Shown: piece by piece, positions 1-13,242 of the stretch
Layout: every line of letters starts with the position of its first letter
Position numbering within the stretch: position 1 is the first letter of the stretch
Source of the DNA: Paulownia fortunei
Taxonomy: Eukaryota; Streptophyta; Magnoliopsida; Lamiales; Paulowniaceae
Assembly (NCBI GenBank): GCA_019321725.1
Contig: CM033109.1
Coordinates: 13,795,993-13,859,992 of the forward strand
Direction: 5' to 3'
Length of the DNA stretch: 64,000 nucleotides
The notes under the pieces: model-generated
Seen by the model: only the letters and a program-made list of their open reading frames with translations
What the model was told of the DNA's origin: nothing
Databases searched by the model: none
Made by a program: the position numbers and the translations under genes

Positions 1-3000
1 TTTCGTATAATATGGAAAAACCTTTAGCAATTACACTTTTAAATTTAAATTATTTTAAAATATGTTTAATTATTCTAAGGCTAATATTCTAAAGTTAAAT
101 TAATTATGTATTTAAACTAAATACTATCTAAGGAATTAAGATTATATATACTTTTAAAATATTCAATACATATGCATTTTGGTATTTAACTTACATTGCA
201 TTTTTAATAGATTTGATTTTTGTTTTTAATATTTACATATCCTTTGGTTATTATAAATAAAAATTATTTAATATTGTCTATGGAACTAACATATGATCAT
301 TCCTGGATAATCAATGCATATTGTTTATTTTTGTAATTAATTTGATTGCATTTTTATTCAATTTTAATTTTTTTAAATATCTATATTTTCAAGTTGTTGT
401 GCAAGTAAAAATTAGTATATATTTTCAATTTTTTTTTTATAAATTCCAATAAGCAATTGTTTTAAATCTATAAATTTGCCTTTAACAATAAAAAATAAAT
501 ATGAACACAAAAACAAGACAAAGTATTCATGTTACTCTTACTCTAAAAAAGCTCTATTTAAAATTCTCAATAGTTGTCATGATGCTCCATTGCTTCCAAC
601 AAGTAAAAGTTAAAATATTCTTTTATTCTTTATTTATTTTAAATAAAAACAATATGATAGGTAAAATATAATTACTTTAAAAATATTCAATGCATATTTT
701 ATTTGATTTTAAGATTTTAAATTATTTATATTTTTGAGTTTTTGTGAAGTCAAATTTAGTAAATTAAATTTCATAAAATATACAGAAATATTTTATAATT
801 TTATTTTAAAATTTAAATATATATTTTATTATTCTAAATAAAAGATATTTAATACCATCTAACGAATTAAATTATGTTGAATTTAAAAAAGAACATACAT
901 ACTATTTAATCATGTATTTAACTGCGATTGCATTTCTATTAGATTTTAAAATTTTCAAAAACTTATAATTCTGAATTCTTGCGCTAGTAGATTTACTATG
1001 TGCTATTAAATTAAATTTCACAAATGTAGAAAAATATTTCAAAAATTAAATCTTTTAAGTATACAAATTTACCTCTAACAATAACAACAAAAATGAAGAT
1101 AAAATGAACATAAAGTACTCGTGTCATTCATGCGAAAAGATAGTAATAATGTAAAAAATAAATATCACTATATACAATAAATAGTTCTAATTTTAATGCA
1201 TTGCCTCCAAGAAATAAAAGTTAAAATCATAAGTATATTTTAAAAATTATTTTTTTATCAGTGTTGTATCAAAGTAATTAAAATATATTTACTTTTACAT
1301 ATTAAATTCAAAAATATTTATATTTGTAATTTGTTTTACATTGAGTTTTATTAAATTTTTATATTTTTGACTTATTTTACTAGTAATTATACTTGCAAAA
1401 TGAAAATATTTTTAATTATTCTTACCAATATTCAAAAGTTAATTTGATTGTATAGTTCAACCAAATTCCATCTCTCAGGAATTAAAATATATTTACTTTC
1501 AAAATATTCATGACATATACTTTTTTGTATCTATTTTACATTCCATCAAAATAACTACAACAAATAGCTCTCATAAACTACTAATTTAACTCCAACAATT
1601 ACAAACATGAATAAAAGAACAAAGTACTCGTGTTTTCCTTCCTCTCAATTTACAAGTTATGTTTCCATTTTATATATATTTGCAATTTGTCATACTACAA
1701 TAAAAAATAGTAATAACGTAAAAAATAAATTTCAATAAATAAATATAACAACATACACTAAATTGTTATCATTATGCTTTATTGCCTCTAACCGATAAAA
1801 GTTGAACGTAATTATATTTAAAATTATTTTGATTATTTGATTTACATTGCGTTTTAATTGGAATTTAAAATTTAAATTATTTATATATTCTTTAGTCATT
1901 CTCATAAAAAATATTTAATGCTATTTAATAATTATACTTTTAAATTTAAAAATTATTTTTAAATCACACATAGACAAATATCCTAAAGTTAAATTTATTG
2001 TATACTGTAAATAAATACTCTCGTAATGGATTAATGTTTTTTTTTTACTTTTATAATATTGCTTTCATATTACAAATTTTTGTATTTAATTTATATTACA
2101 TGATTACAATTTGATAAGATTTTTAGGTTTTAAATATTTATTTCATTTAGTTTTTTGGGCTTGTAAAATTTAGTACATATACCTTTAAGTTAAATTTCGT
2201 ATAATAAGGAAAAACCTTTAGCAATTACACTTTTAAATTTAAATTATTTTAAAATATGTTTAATTATTCTAAGGCTAATATTCTAAAGTTAAATTAATTA
2301 TGTATTTAAACTAAATACTATCTAAGGAATTAAGATTTATATACTTTTAAAATATTCAATACATATGCATTTTGGTATTTAACTTACATTGCATTTTTAA
2401 TAGATTTGATTTTTGTTTTTAATATTTACATATCCTTTGGTTATTATAAATAAAATATATTTAATATTGTCTATGGAACTAACATATGATCATTCCTAGA
2501 TAATCAATGCATATTGTTTATTTTTGTAATTAATTTGATTGCATTTTTATTCAATTTTAATTTTTTTAAATATCTATATTTTCAAGTTGTTGCGCAAGTA
2601 AAAATTAGTATATATTTTCAATTTTTTTTTTATAAATTCCAATAAGCAATTGTTTTAAATCTATAAATTTGCCTTTAACAATAAAAAATAAATATGAACA
2701 CAAAAACAAGACAAAGTATTCATGTTACTCTTACTCTAAAAAAACTCTATTTAAAATTCTCAATAGTTGTCATGATGCTCCATTGCTTCCAACAAGTAAA
2801 AGTTAAAATATTCTTTTATTCTTTATTTATTTTAAATAAAAACAATATGATAGGTAAAATATAATTACTTTAAAAATATTCAATGCATATTTTATTTGAT
2901 TTTAAGATTTTAAATTATTTATATTTTTGAGTTTTTGTGAAGTCAAATTTAGTAAATTAAATTTCATAAAATATACAGAAATATTTTATAATTTTATTTT

Positions 3001-4830
3001 AAAATTTAAATATATACTTTATTATTCTAAATAAAAGATATTTAATACCATCTAACGAATTAAATTATGTTGAATTTAAAAAAGAACATACATACTATTT
3101 AATCATGTATTTAACTGCGATTGCATTTCTATTAGATTTTAAAATTTTCAAAAACTTATAATTCTGAATTCTTGCGCTAGTAGATTTACTATGTGCTATT
3201 AAATTAAATTTCACAAATGTAGAAAAATATTTCAAAAATTAAATCTTTTAAGTATACAAATTTACCTCTAACAATAACAACAAAAATGAAGATAAAATGA
3301 ACATAAAGTACTCGTGTCATTCATGCGAAAAGATAGTAATAATGTAAAAAATAAATATCACTATATACAATAAATAGTTCTAATTTTAATGCATTGCCTC
3401 CAAGAAATAAATGTTAAAATCATAAGTATATTTTAAAAATTAATTTTTTATCAGTGTTGTATCAAAGTAATTAAAATATATTTACTTTTACATATTAAAT
3501 TCAAAAATATTTATATTTGTAATTTGTTTTACATTGAGTTTTATTAAGTTTTTATATTTTTGACTTATTTTACTAGTAATTATACTTGCAAAATGAAAAT
3601 ATTTTTAATTATTCTTACCAATATTCAAAAGTTAATTTGATTGTATAGTTCAACCAAATTCCATCTCTCAGGAATTAAAATATATTACTTTCAAAATATT
3701 CATGACATATACTTTTTTGTATCTATTTTACATTCCATCAAAATAACTACAACAAATAGCTCTCATAAACTACTAATTTAACTCCAACAATTACAAACAT
3801 GAATAAAAGAACAAAGTACTCGTGTTTTCCTTCCTCTCAATTTACAAGTTATGTTTCCATTTTATATATATTTGCAATTTGTCATACTACAATAAAAAAT
3901 AGTAATAACGTAAAAAATAAATTTCAATAAATAAATATAACAACATACACTAAATTGTTATCATTATGCTTTATTGCCTCTAACCGATAAAAGTTGAACG
4001 TAATTATATTTAAAATTATTTTGATTATTTGATTTACATTGCGTTTTAATTGGAATTTAAAATTTAAATTATTTATATATTCTTTAGTCATTCTCATAAA
4101 AAATATTTAATGCTATTTAATAATTATACTTTTAAATTTAAAAATTATTTTTAAATCACACATAGACAAATATCCTAAAGTTAAATTTATTGTATACTGT
4201 AAATAAATACTCCGTAATGGATTAATGTTTTTTTTTTACTTTTATAATATTGCTTTCATATTACAAATTTTTGTATTTAATTTATATTACATGATTACAA
4301 TTTGATAAGATTTTTAGGTTTTAAATATTTATTTCATTTAGTTTTTGGGCTTGTAAAATTTAGTACATATACCTTTAAGTTAAATTTCGTATAATATGGA
4401 AAAACCTTTAGCAATTACACTTTTAAATTTAAATTATTTTAAAATATGTTTAATTATTCTAAGGCTAATATTCTAAAGTTAAATTAATTATGTATTTAAA
4501 CTAAATACTATCTAAGGAATTAAGATTTATATACTTTTAAAATATTCAATACATATGCATTTTGGTATTTAACTTACATTGCATTTTTAATAGATTTGAT
4601 TTTTGTTTTTAATATTTACATATCCTTTGGTTATTATAAATAAAATATATTTAATATTGTCTATGGAACTAACATATGATCATTCCTCGATAATCAATGC
4701 ATATTGTTTATTTTTGTAATTAATTTCATTGCATTTTTATTCAATTTTAATTTTTTTAAATATCTATATTTTCAAGTTGTTGTGCAAGTAAAAATTAGTA
4801 TATATTTTCAATTTTTTTTTTTATAAATTC
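1..4830 (+). repeat. Tandem satellite array, direct arm (unit ~2.19 kb)
   Basis: The stretch starting at base 1 returns almost unchanged at 2195 and again at 4385, giving two full units (1-2194, 2195-4384) and a 446-bp partial unit (4385-4830). Differences between units are scattered single bases and short indels. The sequence is extremely AT-rich and has no credible reading frame. Within a unit, related blocks recur: blocks near 470-605, 1063-1235 and 1580-1810 share a core (a run of ACAATAA-type sequence, then a TTGCCTCCAA-like stretch and AAAAGTT). The unit therefore seems built from older, diverged subrepeats. No LTR ends, poly-A tail or transposon protein is visible, so a satellite or complex tandem repeat is the best description. 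Confidence 0.93.
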
Positions 4831-5080
4831 CATGTAATTTGAATATTTTTAAAGTAATTATATGTTACCTGTCATAGTATTATTATTTAATAATTGAAGA
4901 ATATATGAATATTTAAACTTTTATTTGTTGGAGGCAATGGAGCATCATGAGAATTAACGAGAATTTTAAATTGAGTTTTTTGAGAGTACGAGTAACAGGA
5001 GCACTTTGTCTTGTTTTTGTGTTCATATTTTTTTTGTCATTGTTATAGGCAAATTTATAGATTTAAAAGAATTGCTTATT
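4831..5080. other. Satellite orientation switch (spacer of a giant inverted repeat)
   Basis: The direct arm stops at about position 446 of its unit. The inverted arm starts at the place matching about position 690 of the direct unit and reads backwards. The stretch 4831-5080 therefore has no partner on the left, and 5081 onward is the reverse complement of sequence ending at 4830. This makes a very long imperfect inverted repeat with a loop of about 250 bp. Confidence 0.75.
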
Positions 5081-8000
5081 AGAATTTATAAATTTTTATT
5101 TGAAAATATATATTAATTTCTACTTGCACAACAACTTGAACATACAGATATTTTAAAATTTTCAAATTAAATAGAAATGCAATCTAATTAATTACAAAAA
5201 TAAAAAAATGTGTATTGAATATCTTGGAATGAATCATATATTAGTTCCGTAGACAATATTAAATAGTTTTAAATTATAATAACAAAAGAATATATAAATA
5301 TTCAAAAAATTTAAATCTATTAAAAATGCAATATAAATAAAATACCAAAATGAATATGTGTTGAATATTTTAAAAGTAAATAACTTGTAATTCCTTAGAT
5401 GGTATTTAGTTCAAATGTACAATCAATTTAACTTCAGAGTATTGGCCTTAGAATAATTAAACATATTTTAAAATAATTTAAATTTAAAAGTTTAATTACT
5501 ATAGATTTTTCTATGTCATGCGAAATTTAACTTAAAAGTTTATACTAAATTTTAGAAGCACAAAAAACTCAGCAATATAAATATTTAAGAGTTAAAAATC
5601 CTATAAAATTGTAATAATGTAATATAATTTAAATGCAAAAATTCGAAATATGAAATGAATTTTTAAAAGTAATTTTTTTAATTATTTACATAGTATTTTT
5701 TTTATTTTTTTCAAATGACTCAAGAATATATAAATAATTAAAAAAATTAAAATCCAATTATAACGTAATGTAAAACAAATAATCAGAATAATTTAATATA
5801 TAATTACAATCACCTTTTATTTATTAAAGGTAATAGAGCGTAAAGAGAACTACTTTGCGTATGTAGTTATATTTATTTTTTACGTTATTACTACTTTTTA
5901 AAGCAGCATGACGACTTGCAAATATAAATATAAAATGGAAACATAACTTATAAATTGAGAGGAAGGATAACACGAGTACTTTGTTCTTTTATTCAAGTTT
6001 GTAATTGTTGGAGGTAAATGAGTAGATTATAAGAGCTACATGATGGAATGCAGAAATGAATACGTCATGAATATTTTTAAAGTAAATATATTTTAATTCC
6101 TGAGATAGTATTTGAGTGAGATACACAATCAAATTAACTTTGAATATTGGAAAGAATAATTAAAAATATTTTTATTTTGAAAGTATAATTACTAAAAGTT
6201 CTTCTATATTTTTTGAAATTTAATTTTAAAGTATAGACTAAATTTACTAGTACACTAAGTCAAATATATAAAAATTTAATAAAAAAACTCATTGTAAAAT
6301 AAATTACAAAAATAATTAATTTTGTATTGAATATTAAAAGTAAATATATTTTAATTACTTAAATAGAACAGTGATATAAAATTAATTTTTAAATATTCTT
6401 ATGATTTCAATTTTTATTTGTTGGAGGCAATCTATTTATTGTATATAGTGATGTTTATTTTTACAGTATAACTAGTTTTTCGCACGAATAACACGAGTAT
6501 TTTATCTTCTTTTTGTCCTTATATTTGTTGGTATAGTTAGATGCAAAATAGAATACATAATTGATTTAATTTTTGAAATATTTTTATATTTTTGGAAGTT
6601 TATTTTAATAGTACATACTAAATCTACTGGCGCAATAATTCGAAATTATAAGTTATTAATTTTTTTTTAAATCTAATTGAAATGTAATGGTTGTTAAATA
6701 CAAGATTAAATAGTATGTATTGACTTTTTTAAAGTAAAATATTTTTAATTCGTTAGTTAGTATTAATAGTTTTTATTTAGAACAATAAAGTATATATTCA
6801 AATTTTTAAATATAGTTATTAAAGATCTCTCTATATTTTATGACATTTTATTTACTAAATTCTACTGGCACAAAAAATCAAAAATATAAATAATTTAAAA
6901 TTTCAAAATCAAATAAAATAAGCATCGAGTATTTTTAATGTAATTTGAATATTTTTAAAGTAATTATATGTTACCTATCATAGTATTTTTATTTAATAAT
7001 TGAAGAATATATTAATATTTAAACTTTTATTTGTTGGAGGCAATGGAGCATCATGAGAATTAACGAGAGTTTTAAATTGAGTTTTTTGAGAGTACGAGTA
7101 ACATGAGCACTTTGTCTTGTTTTTGTGTTCATATTTATTTGTCATTGTTAGAGGCAAATTTATAGATTTAAAAGAATTGCTTATTAGAATTTATAAATTT
7201 TTATTTGAAAATATATATTAATTTCTACTTGCACAACAACTTGAAAATACAGATATTTTAAAATTTTCAAATTAAATAAAAATGCAATCTAATTAATTAC
7301 AAAAATAAAAAAATGTGTATTGAATATCTTGGAATGAATCATATATTAGTTCCGTAGACAATATTAAATAGTTTCAAATTATAATAACAAAAGAATATAT
7401 AAATATTCAAAAAATTTAAATCTATTAAAAATGCAATATAAATAAAATACCAAAATGAATATGTGTTGAATATTTTAAAAGTAAATAACTTGTAATTCCT
7501 TAGATAGTATTTAGTTCAAATGTACAATCAATTTAACTTCAGAGTATTGGCCTTAGAATAATTAAACATATTTTAAAATAATTTAAATTTAAAAGTTTAA
7601 TTACTATAGATTTTTCTATGTCATGCGAAATTTAACTTAAAAGTTTATACTAAATTTTAGAAGCACAAAAAACTCAGCAATATAAATATTAAGAGTTAAA
7701 AATCCTATAAAATTGTAATAATGTAATATAATTTAAATACAAAAATTCGAAATATGAAATGAATATTTTAAAAGTAATTTTTTTATTTATTTACATAGTA
7801 TTTTTTTTTATTTTTTTCAAATGACTCAAGAATATATAAATAATTAAAAAAATTAAAATCCAATTATAACGTAATGTAAAACAAATAATCAGAATAATTT
7901 AAATATAATTACAATCACCTTTTATTTATTAAAGGTAATAGAGCGTAAAGAGAACTACTTTGCGTATGTAGTTATATTTATTTTTTACGTTATTACTACT

Positions 8001-10966
8001 TTTTAAAGCAGCATGACGACTTGCAAATATAAATATAAAATGGAAACATAACTTATAAATTGAGAGGAAGGATAACACGAGTACTTTGTTCTTTTATCAA
8101 GTTTGTAATTGTTGGAGGTAAATGAGTAGATTATAAGAGCTACATGATGGAATGCAGAAATGAATACGTCATGAATATTTTTAAAGTAAATATATTTTAA
8201 TTCCTGAGATAGTATTTGAGTGAGATACACAATCAAATTAACTTTGGAATATTGGAAAGAATAATTAAAAATATTTTTATTTTGAAAGTATAATTACTAA
8301 AAGTTCTTCTATATTTTTTGAAATTTAATTTTAAAGTATATACTAAATTTACTAGTACACTAAGTCAAATATATAAAAATTTAATAAAAAAACTCATTGT
8401 AAAATAAATTACAAAAATAATTAATTTTGTATTGAATATTAAAAGTAAATATATTTTAATTACTTAAATAGAACAGTGATATAAAATTAATTTTTAAATA
8501 TTCTTATGATTTCAATTTTTATTTGTTGGAGGCAATCTATTTATTGTATATAGTGATGTTTATTTTTACAGTATAACTAGTTTTTCGCACGAATAACACG
8601 AGTATTTTATCTTCTTTTTGTCCTTATATTTGTTGTATAGTTAGATGCAAAATAGAATACATAATTGATTTAATTTTTGAATTTTTTTATATTTTTGGAA
8701 GTTTATTTTAATAGTACATACTAAATCTACTAGCGCAATAATTCGAAATTATAAGTTATTAATTTTTTTTTAAATCTAATTGAAATGTAATGGTTGTTAA
8801 ATACAAGATTAAATAGTATGTATTGACTTTTTTAAAGTAAATATATTTTATTTCGTTAGTTAGTATTAAATAGTTTTTATTTAGAAAATATATATATTCA
8901 AATTTTTAAATATAGTTATTAAAGATCTCTCTATATTTTATGACATTTTATTTACTAAATTCTACTGGCACAAAAAATCAAAAATATAAATAATTTAAAA
9001 TTTCAAAATCAAATAAAATAAGCATCGAGTATTTTTAATGTAATTTGAATATTTTTAAAGTAATTATATGTTACCTATCATAGTATTTTTATTTAATAAT
9101 CGAAGAATATATGAATATTTATACTTTTATTTGTTGGAGGCAATGGAGCATCATGAGAATTAACGAGAGTTTTAAATTGAGTTTTTTGAGAGTACGAGTA
9201 GCGGGAGCACTTTGTCTTGTTTTTGTGTTCATATTTATTTGTCATTGTTAGAGGCAAATTTATAGATTTAAAAGAATTGCTTATTAGAATTTATAAATTT
9301 TTATTTGAAAATATATATTAATTTCTACTTGCACAACAACTTGAAAATACATATATTTTAAAATTTTCAAATTAAATAAAAATGCAATCTAATTAATTAC
9401 AAAAATAAAAAAATGTGTATTGAATATCTTGGAATGAATCATATATTAGTTCCGTAGACAATATTAAATAGTTTTAAATTATAATAACAAAAGAATATAT
9501 AAATATTCAAAAAATTTAAATCTATTAAAAATGCAATATAAATAAAATACCAAAATGATATGTGTGTTGAATATTTTAAAAGTAAATAACTTGTAATTCC
9601 TTAGATGGTATTTAGTTCAAATGTACAATCAATTTAACTTCAGAGTATTGGCCTTAGAATAATTAAACATATTTTAAAATAATTTAAATTTAAAAGTTTA
9701 ATTACTATAGATTTTTCTATGTCATGCGAAATTTAACTTAAAAGTTTATACTAAATTTTAGAAGCACAAAAAACTCAGCAATATAAATATTTAAGAGTTA
9801 AAAATCCTATAAAATTGTAATAATGTAATATAATTTAAATGCAAAAATTCGAAATATGAAATGAATATTTTAAAAGTAATTTTTTTAATTATTTACATAG
9901 TATTTTTTTTTTATTTTTTTCAAATGACTCAAGAAATATAATAATAATTAAAAAATTAAAATCCAATTATAACGTAATGTAAAACAAATAATCAGAATAA
10001 TTTAAATATAATTACAATCACCTTTTATTTATTAAAGGTAATAGAGCGTAAAGAGAACTACTTCGCGTATGTAGTTATATTTATTTTTTACGTTATTACT
10101 ACTTTTTAAAGCAGCATGACGACTTGCAATATAAATATAAAATGGAAACATAACTTATAAATTGAGAGGAAGGATAACACGAGTACTTTGTTCTTTTATT
10201 CAAGTTTGTAATTGTTGGAGGTAAATGAGTAGATTATAAGAGCTACATGATGGAATGCAGAAATGAATACGTCATGAATATTTTTAAAGTAAATATATTT
10301 TAATTCCTGAGATAGTATTTGAGTGAGATACACAATCAAATTAACTTTGGAATATTGGAAAGAATAAAAAAATATTTTTATTTTGAAAGTATAATTACTA
10401 AAAGTTCTTCTATATTTTTTGAAATTTAATTTTAAAGTATATACTAAATTTACTAGTACACTAAGTCAAATATATAAAAATTTAATAAAAAAATCATTGT
10501 AAAATAAATTACAAAAATAATTAATTTTGTATTGAATATTAAAAGTAAATATATTTTAATTACTTAAATAGAACAGTGATATAAAATTAATTTTTAAATA
10601 TTCTTATGATTTCAATTTTTATTTGTTGGAGGCAATCTATTTATTGTATATAGTGATGTTTATTTTTACAGTATAACTAGTTTTTCGCACGAATAACACG
10701 AGTATTTTATCTTCTTTTTGTCCTTATATTTGTTGGTATAGTTAGATGCAAAACAGAATACATAATTGATTTAATTTTTGAAATATTTTTATATTTTTGG
10801 AAGTTTATTTTAATAGTACATACTAAATCCACTGGCGCAATAATTCGAAATTATAAGTTATTAAATTTTTTTAAATCTAATTGAAATGTAATGGTTGTTA
10901 AATACAAGATTAAATAGTATGTATTGACTTTTTTAAAGTAAATATATTTTAATTCGTTAGTTAGTA
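4831..10966 (-). repeat. Tandem satellite array, inverted arm (unit ~2.10 kb)
   Basis: From 4831 the same repeat family runs in reverse complement. The marker TGTAATTTGAAT occurs at 4833, 6939 and 9039, giving periods of 2106 and 2100 bp. The third unit is cut at 10966, where unrelated sequence begins. Units in this arm are nearly identical to each other but clearly diverged from the direct arm; the reverse complement of 4921-4990 aligns to 535-605 with many substitutions. The unit is also about 90 bp shorter. The 77-codon open frame at 8003-8236 (minus) lies inside the repeat, is not kept in every copy, and is not a gene. Confidence 0.92.
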
Positions 10967-11323
10967 ATGAGTAAATATAAGCTGAGAAGATTCAAACTAG
11001 AGTATAGCAGAATGACTCAACTAAGCATGATCAGATGAGTTAAGTGATGATCAGAGCAGAAGAATGAAGACTACTTCATAGACAAGACAATAGAGTCCAT
11101 GACCATAATAGAGAACTTTACAAGGCGAAGATCTTCAGCAGAGTAAGGACTGGTATAGTTTGTAAGGAGCAAAATTCATAATTGTAATTTCATACTAAAG
11201 AGCGTCACTAAAATCCGATTGATGAAATTTATCTAAGGAGAAAGATGTCGGTATAGAAAGGACAAAGTACTGTTATTTTACACACAACCAAACATATAAA
11301 AAATAATTTGTAAAAAAATAAGG
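10967..11323. other. Unassigned sequence between satellite and copia element
   Basis: The base composition becomes ordinary as soon as the satellite ends. I see no reading frame, tRNA or LTR end that I can name. It probably continues the host sequence that resumes at 15128, since the copia element at 11324-15122 separates them. It may be old retroelement non-coding DNA. Confidence 0.4.
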
Positions 11324-12062
11324 TGTTAGATCTGTTTTAATGCTATTACCAACTTTACTTGTTAATCAGATTCAATTATTGTAACAATTGTACAGTTTGT
11401 TGAAACAAGTAAAGAACAGTAAAGTAAATGACACACAAAATTTTTACGTGCTTCAAGTACAAATGTACTCTACATGCATGAGGCCACCACCTGTAATGAA
11501 CACTTCACTAATTCAGATTACAGTTATAATAATGGAACTTATTCAAAATGTAAAGACTCTCTTTTTACTAATGACGCTGTTTTTGAATAAATCAATTAGT
11601 GAAACTTCAGCGAGATCCCCTCGACTTTTAAGTCTGTACTGTTGAACTCCCTTCAATATTGAAATCCCTTCAGATGGCAGATCGACCTTCTCCCGAAGAT
11701 CTTCAAATTCTTCTCTCAAAGAATTATGCCTATCTCCCGAAATGCTCACCTTTTTCTCCGAAAAGAGTGAATAAAAATGAGAGCAATTCCCAAAGCTTGA
11801 AGCCGTGCACTTCTTCTCTCCAAAGGTGTGTGTGTTTCAATCTTTGGGGCATATATGCAGCATCAATTAAGTTTGAATCTCCACTTCAAAAGTATCTAGA
11901 TGCGTTGCATAGAATAATACAAGATATGTCAAGATCGTTTTCTTATCAGAAAAAAATCCCAACTTATCTTTGTAAATAGAATATTTCCATTAATGCAATC
12001 TAACCAAATCTGCACAAGGTAAACTAGGCAATTAATTCATAAAAGGTAAATCAATAAATTCA
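11324..12062 (-). repeat. 3' LTR of the Sirevirus-like element, truncated
   Basis: It aligns with the right LTR from TGTTAGAT to the shared AAATCAATAAATTCA near 12048-12062, then switches abruptly into pol coding sequence. About 60-100 bp of the LTR's far end, the polypurine tract and the 3' half of pol are missing, which points to one deletion whose breakpoint lies in this LTR. Confidence 0.8.
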
Positions 12063-12822
12063 ATAAACGAGAACCAATTAACACACACCTGTCAATTTCA
12101 TCAAATACCTGGCATTTATTTTTATTAAACCTGATAAAGAGATTCTGATCACAAAGTTGGCTAATGCTGATCAGATTTGACTTCAAACTTTCTACATGGA
12201 GCATATTCTTGAGTTTTGACAATTCTTCAACATTGATACTCCTTTTCCAAGTACACGTTCTTTTCACCATCTCAATGATAACATGTCCTTCATTCACACT
12301 TTGATAGCTTTTCAATTTTTTCTTATCACCTGCATATGTCTGGAACATCCACTATCAAAATGCCAAGCATTATCAGTACAGACTTTTAAAGAAATGTTCA
12401 CAACAAAACATTTAAGATTTGATTTTCTAATCCAGATTCTTCTGAGATTCATTTTTCAAGTCAATTTTGATCTTAGGAGTCTATTGCAATAATTTAGATT
12501 TATGTTGCAACATTGCGGAAGCAGGTGAACAAAAATGCATACCATTCCTTAAAGCCTTTTTAAACTTAAAACATTTTGGTCGGATATGTCCATGCAGATT
12601 ATAGAAATGACATATAGGAATAAACCTTTTCGGCTTTGGCTTTTGAGAAATAGATTTTTTGCTTTTATTAAAGATGGACTGAACATGTTTTGCTTCATTT
12701 ACAAAAATAGTTTTTGAAGTTGAAGACTCACTAGTGTATCCCAACCCATGATGATTACTACATGGTTTACCAATGGAAAGTATTTCATCTAGTTTTTTCT
12801 TACCAGAGTCGAGCTTCATCAT
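12037..12822 (-). pseudogene. copia pol start: zinc knuckle and protease motif, truncated
   Basis: The minus-strand translation first gives a Sirevirus-style second knuckle, CHFYNLHGHIRPKC, in which the second cysteine is Tyr. Near 12350 it gives DSGCSRHM, the catalytic Asp-Ser-Gly and following residues of the copia protease/pre-integrase region. A stretch ending LISISQLCDQN follows, usual just before integrase. Frame breaks separate 12822-12481 from 12348-12037. The sequence runs into the LTR with no integrase, RT or RNase H. The protease aspartate is intact, but the product cannot be functional. Confidence 0.75.
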
Positions 12823-13242
12823 CCTTTGAGTGTGAAGTAGTTTCTATTCAGTTTTGTGAATTTTAAAGTCCTTTTTAGCAACAAGATTCATAAACTCATG
12901 TATTTCTACTTTCAACGATTTATTTTTCTTGTTTAGTACAACAATTTATTCCTCAAGTAACTTATTAATTTTGCATATCTCAAGCCACTTCTGAAACATT
13001 TTGTTATATATTTGCTGAAATTTCTCAATGTTGGGCTCATCCTCGTCACTATTAGTTTTTGAATCTAAAATCTGCACATTATTCTCACCTGTAGCAGTAG
13101 ATGAAGTCAAACACGTTGCATTATACAGAACTGTTGGAACATATCTTTGATTTGTTACAACATGATCATGATGATTGTTCATCATTTTAGAGTTGAATGC
13201 CATATAATCATTTTCCTGACTTCCTTCAGATTCCTCATCACT

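Noticed and set aside
8003..8236. 77-codon open frame on the minus strand in the satellite
   Set aside because: It is inside a tandem repeat, not preserved in the other units, and has a composition expected from AT-rich DNA.
11388..11979. Several plus-strand open frames in the left copia LTR
   Set aside because: They overlap LTR sequence that recurs at 14424-14606 with changes; no protein similarity is visible.
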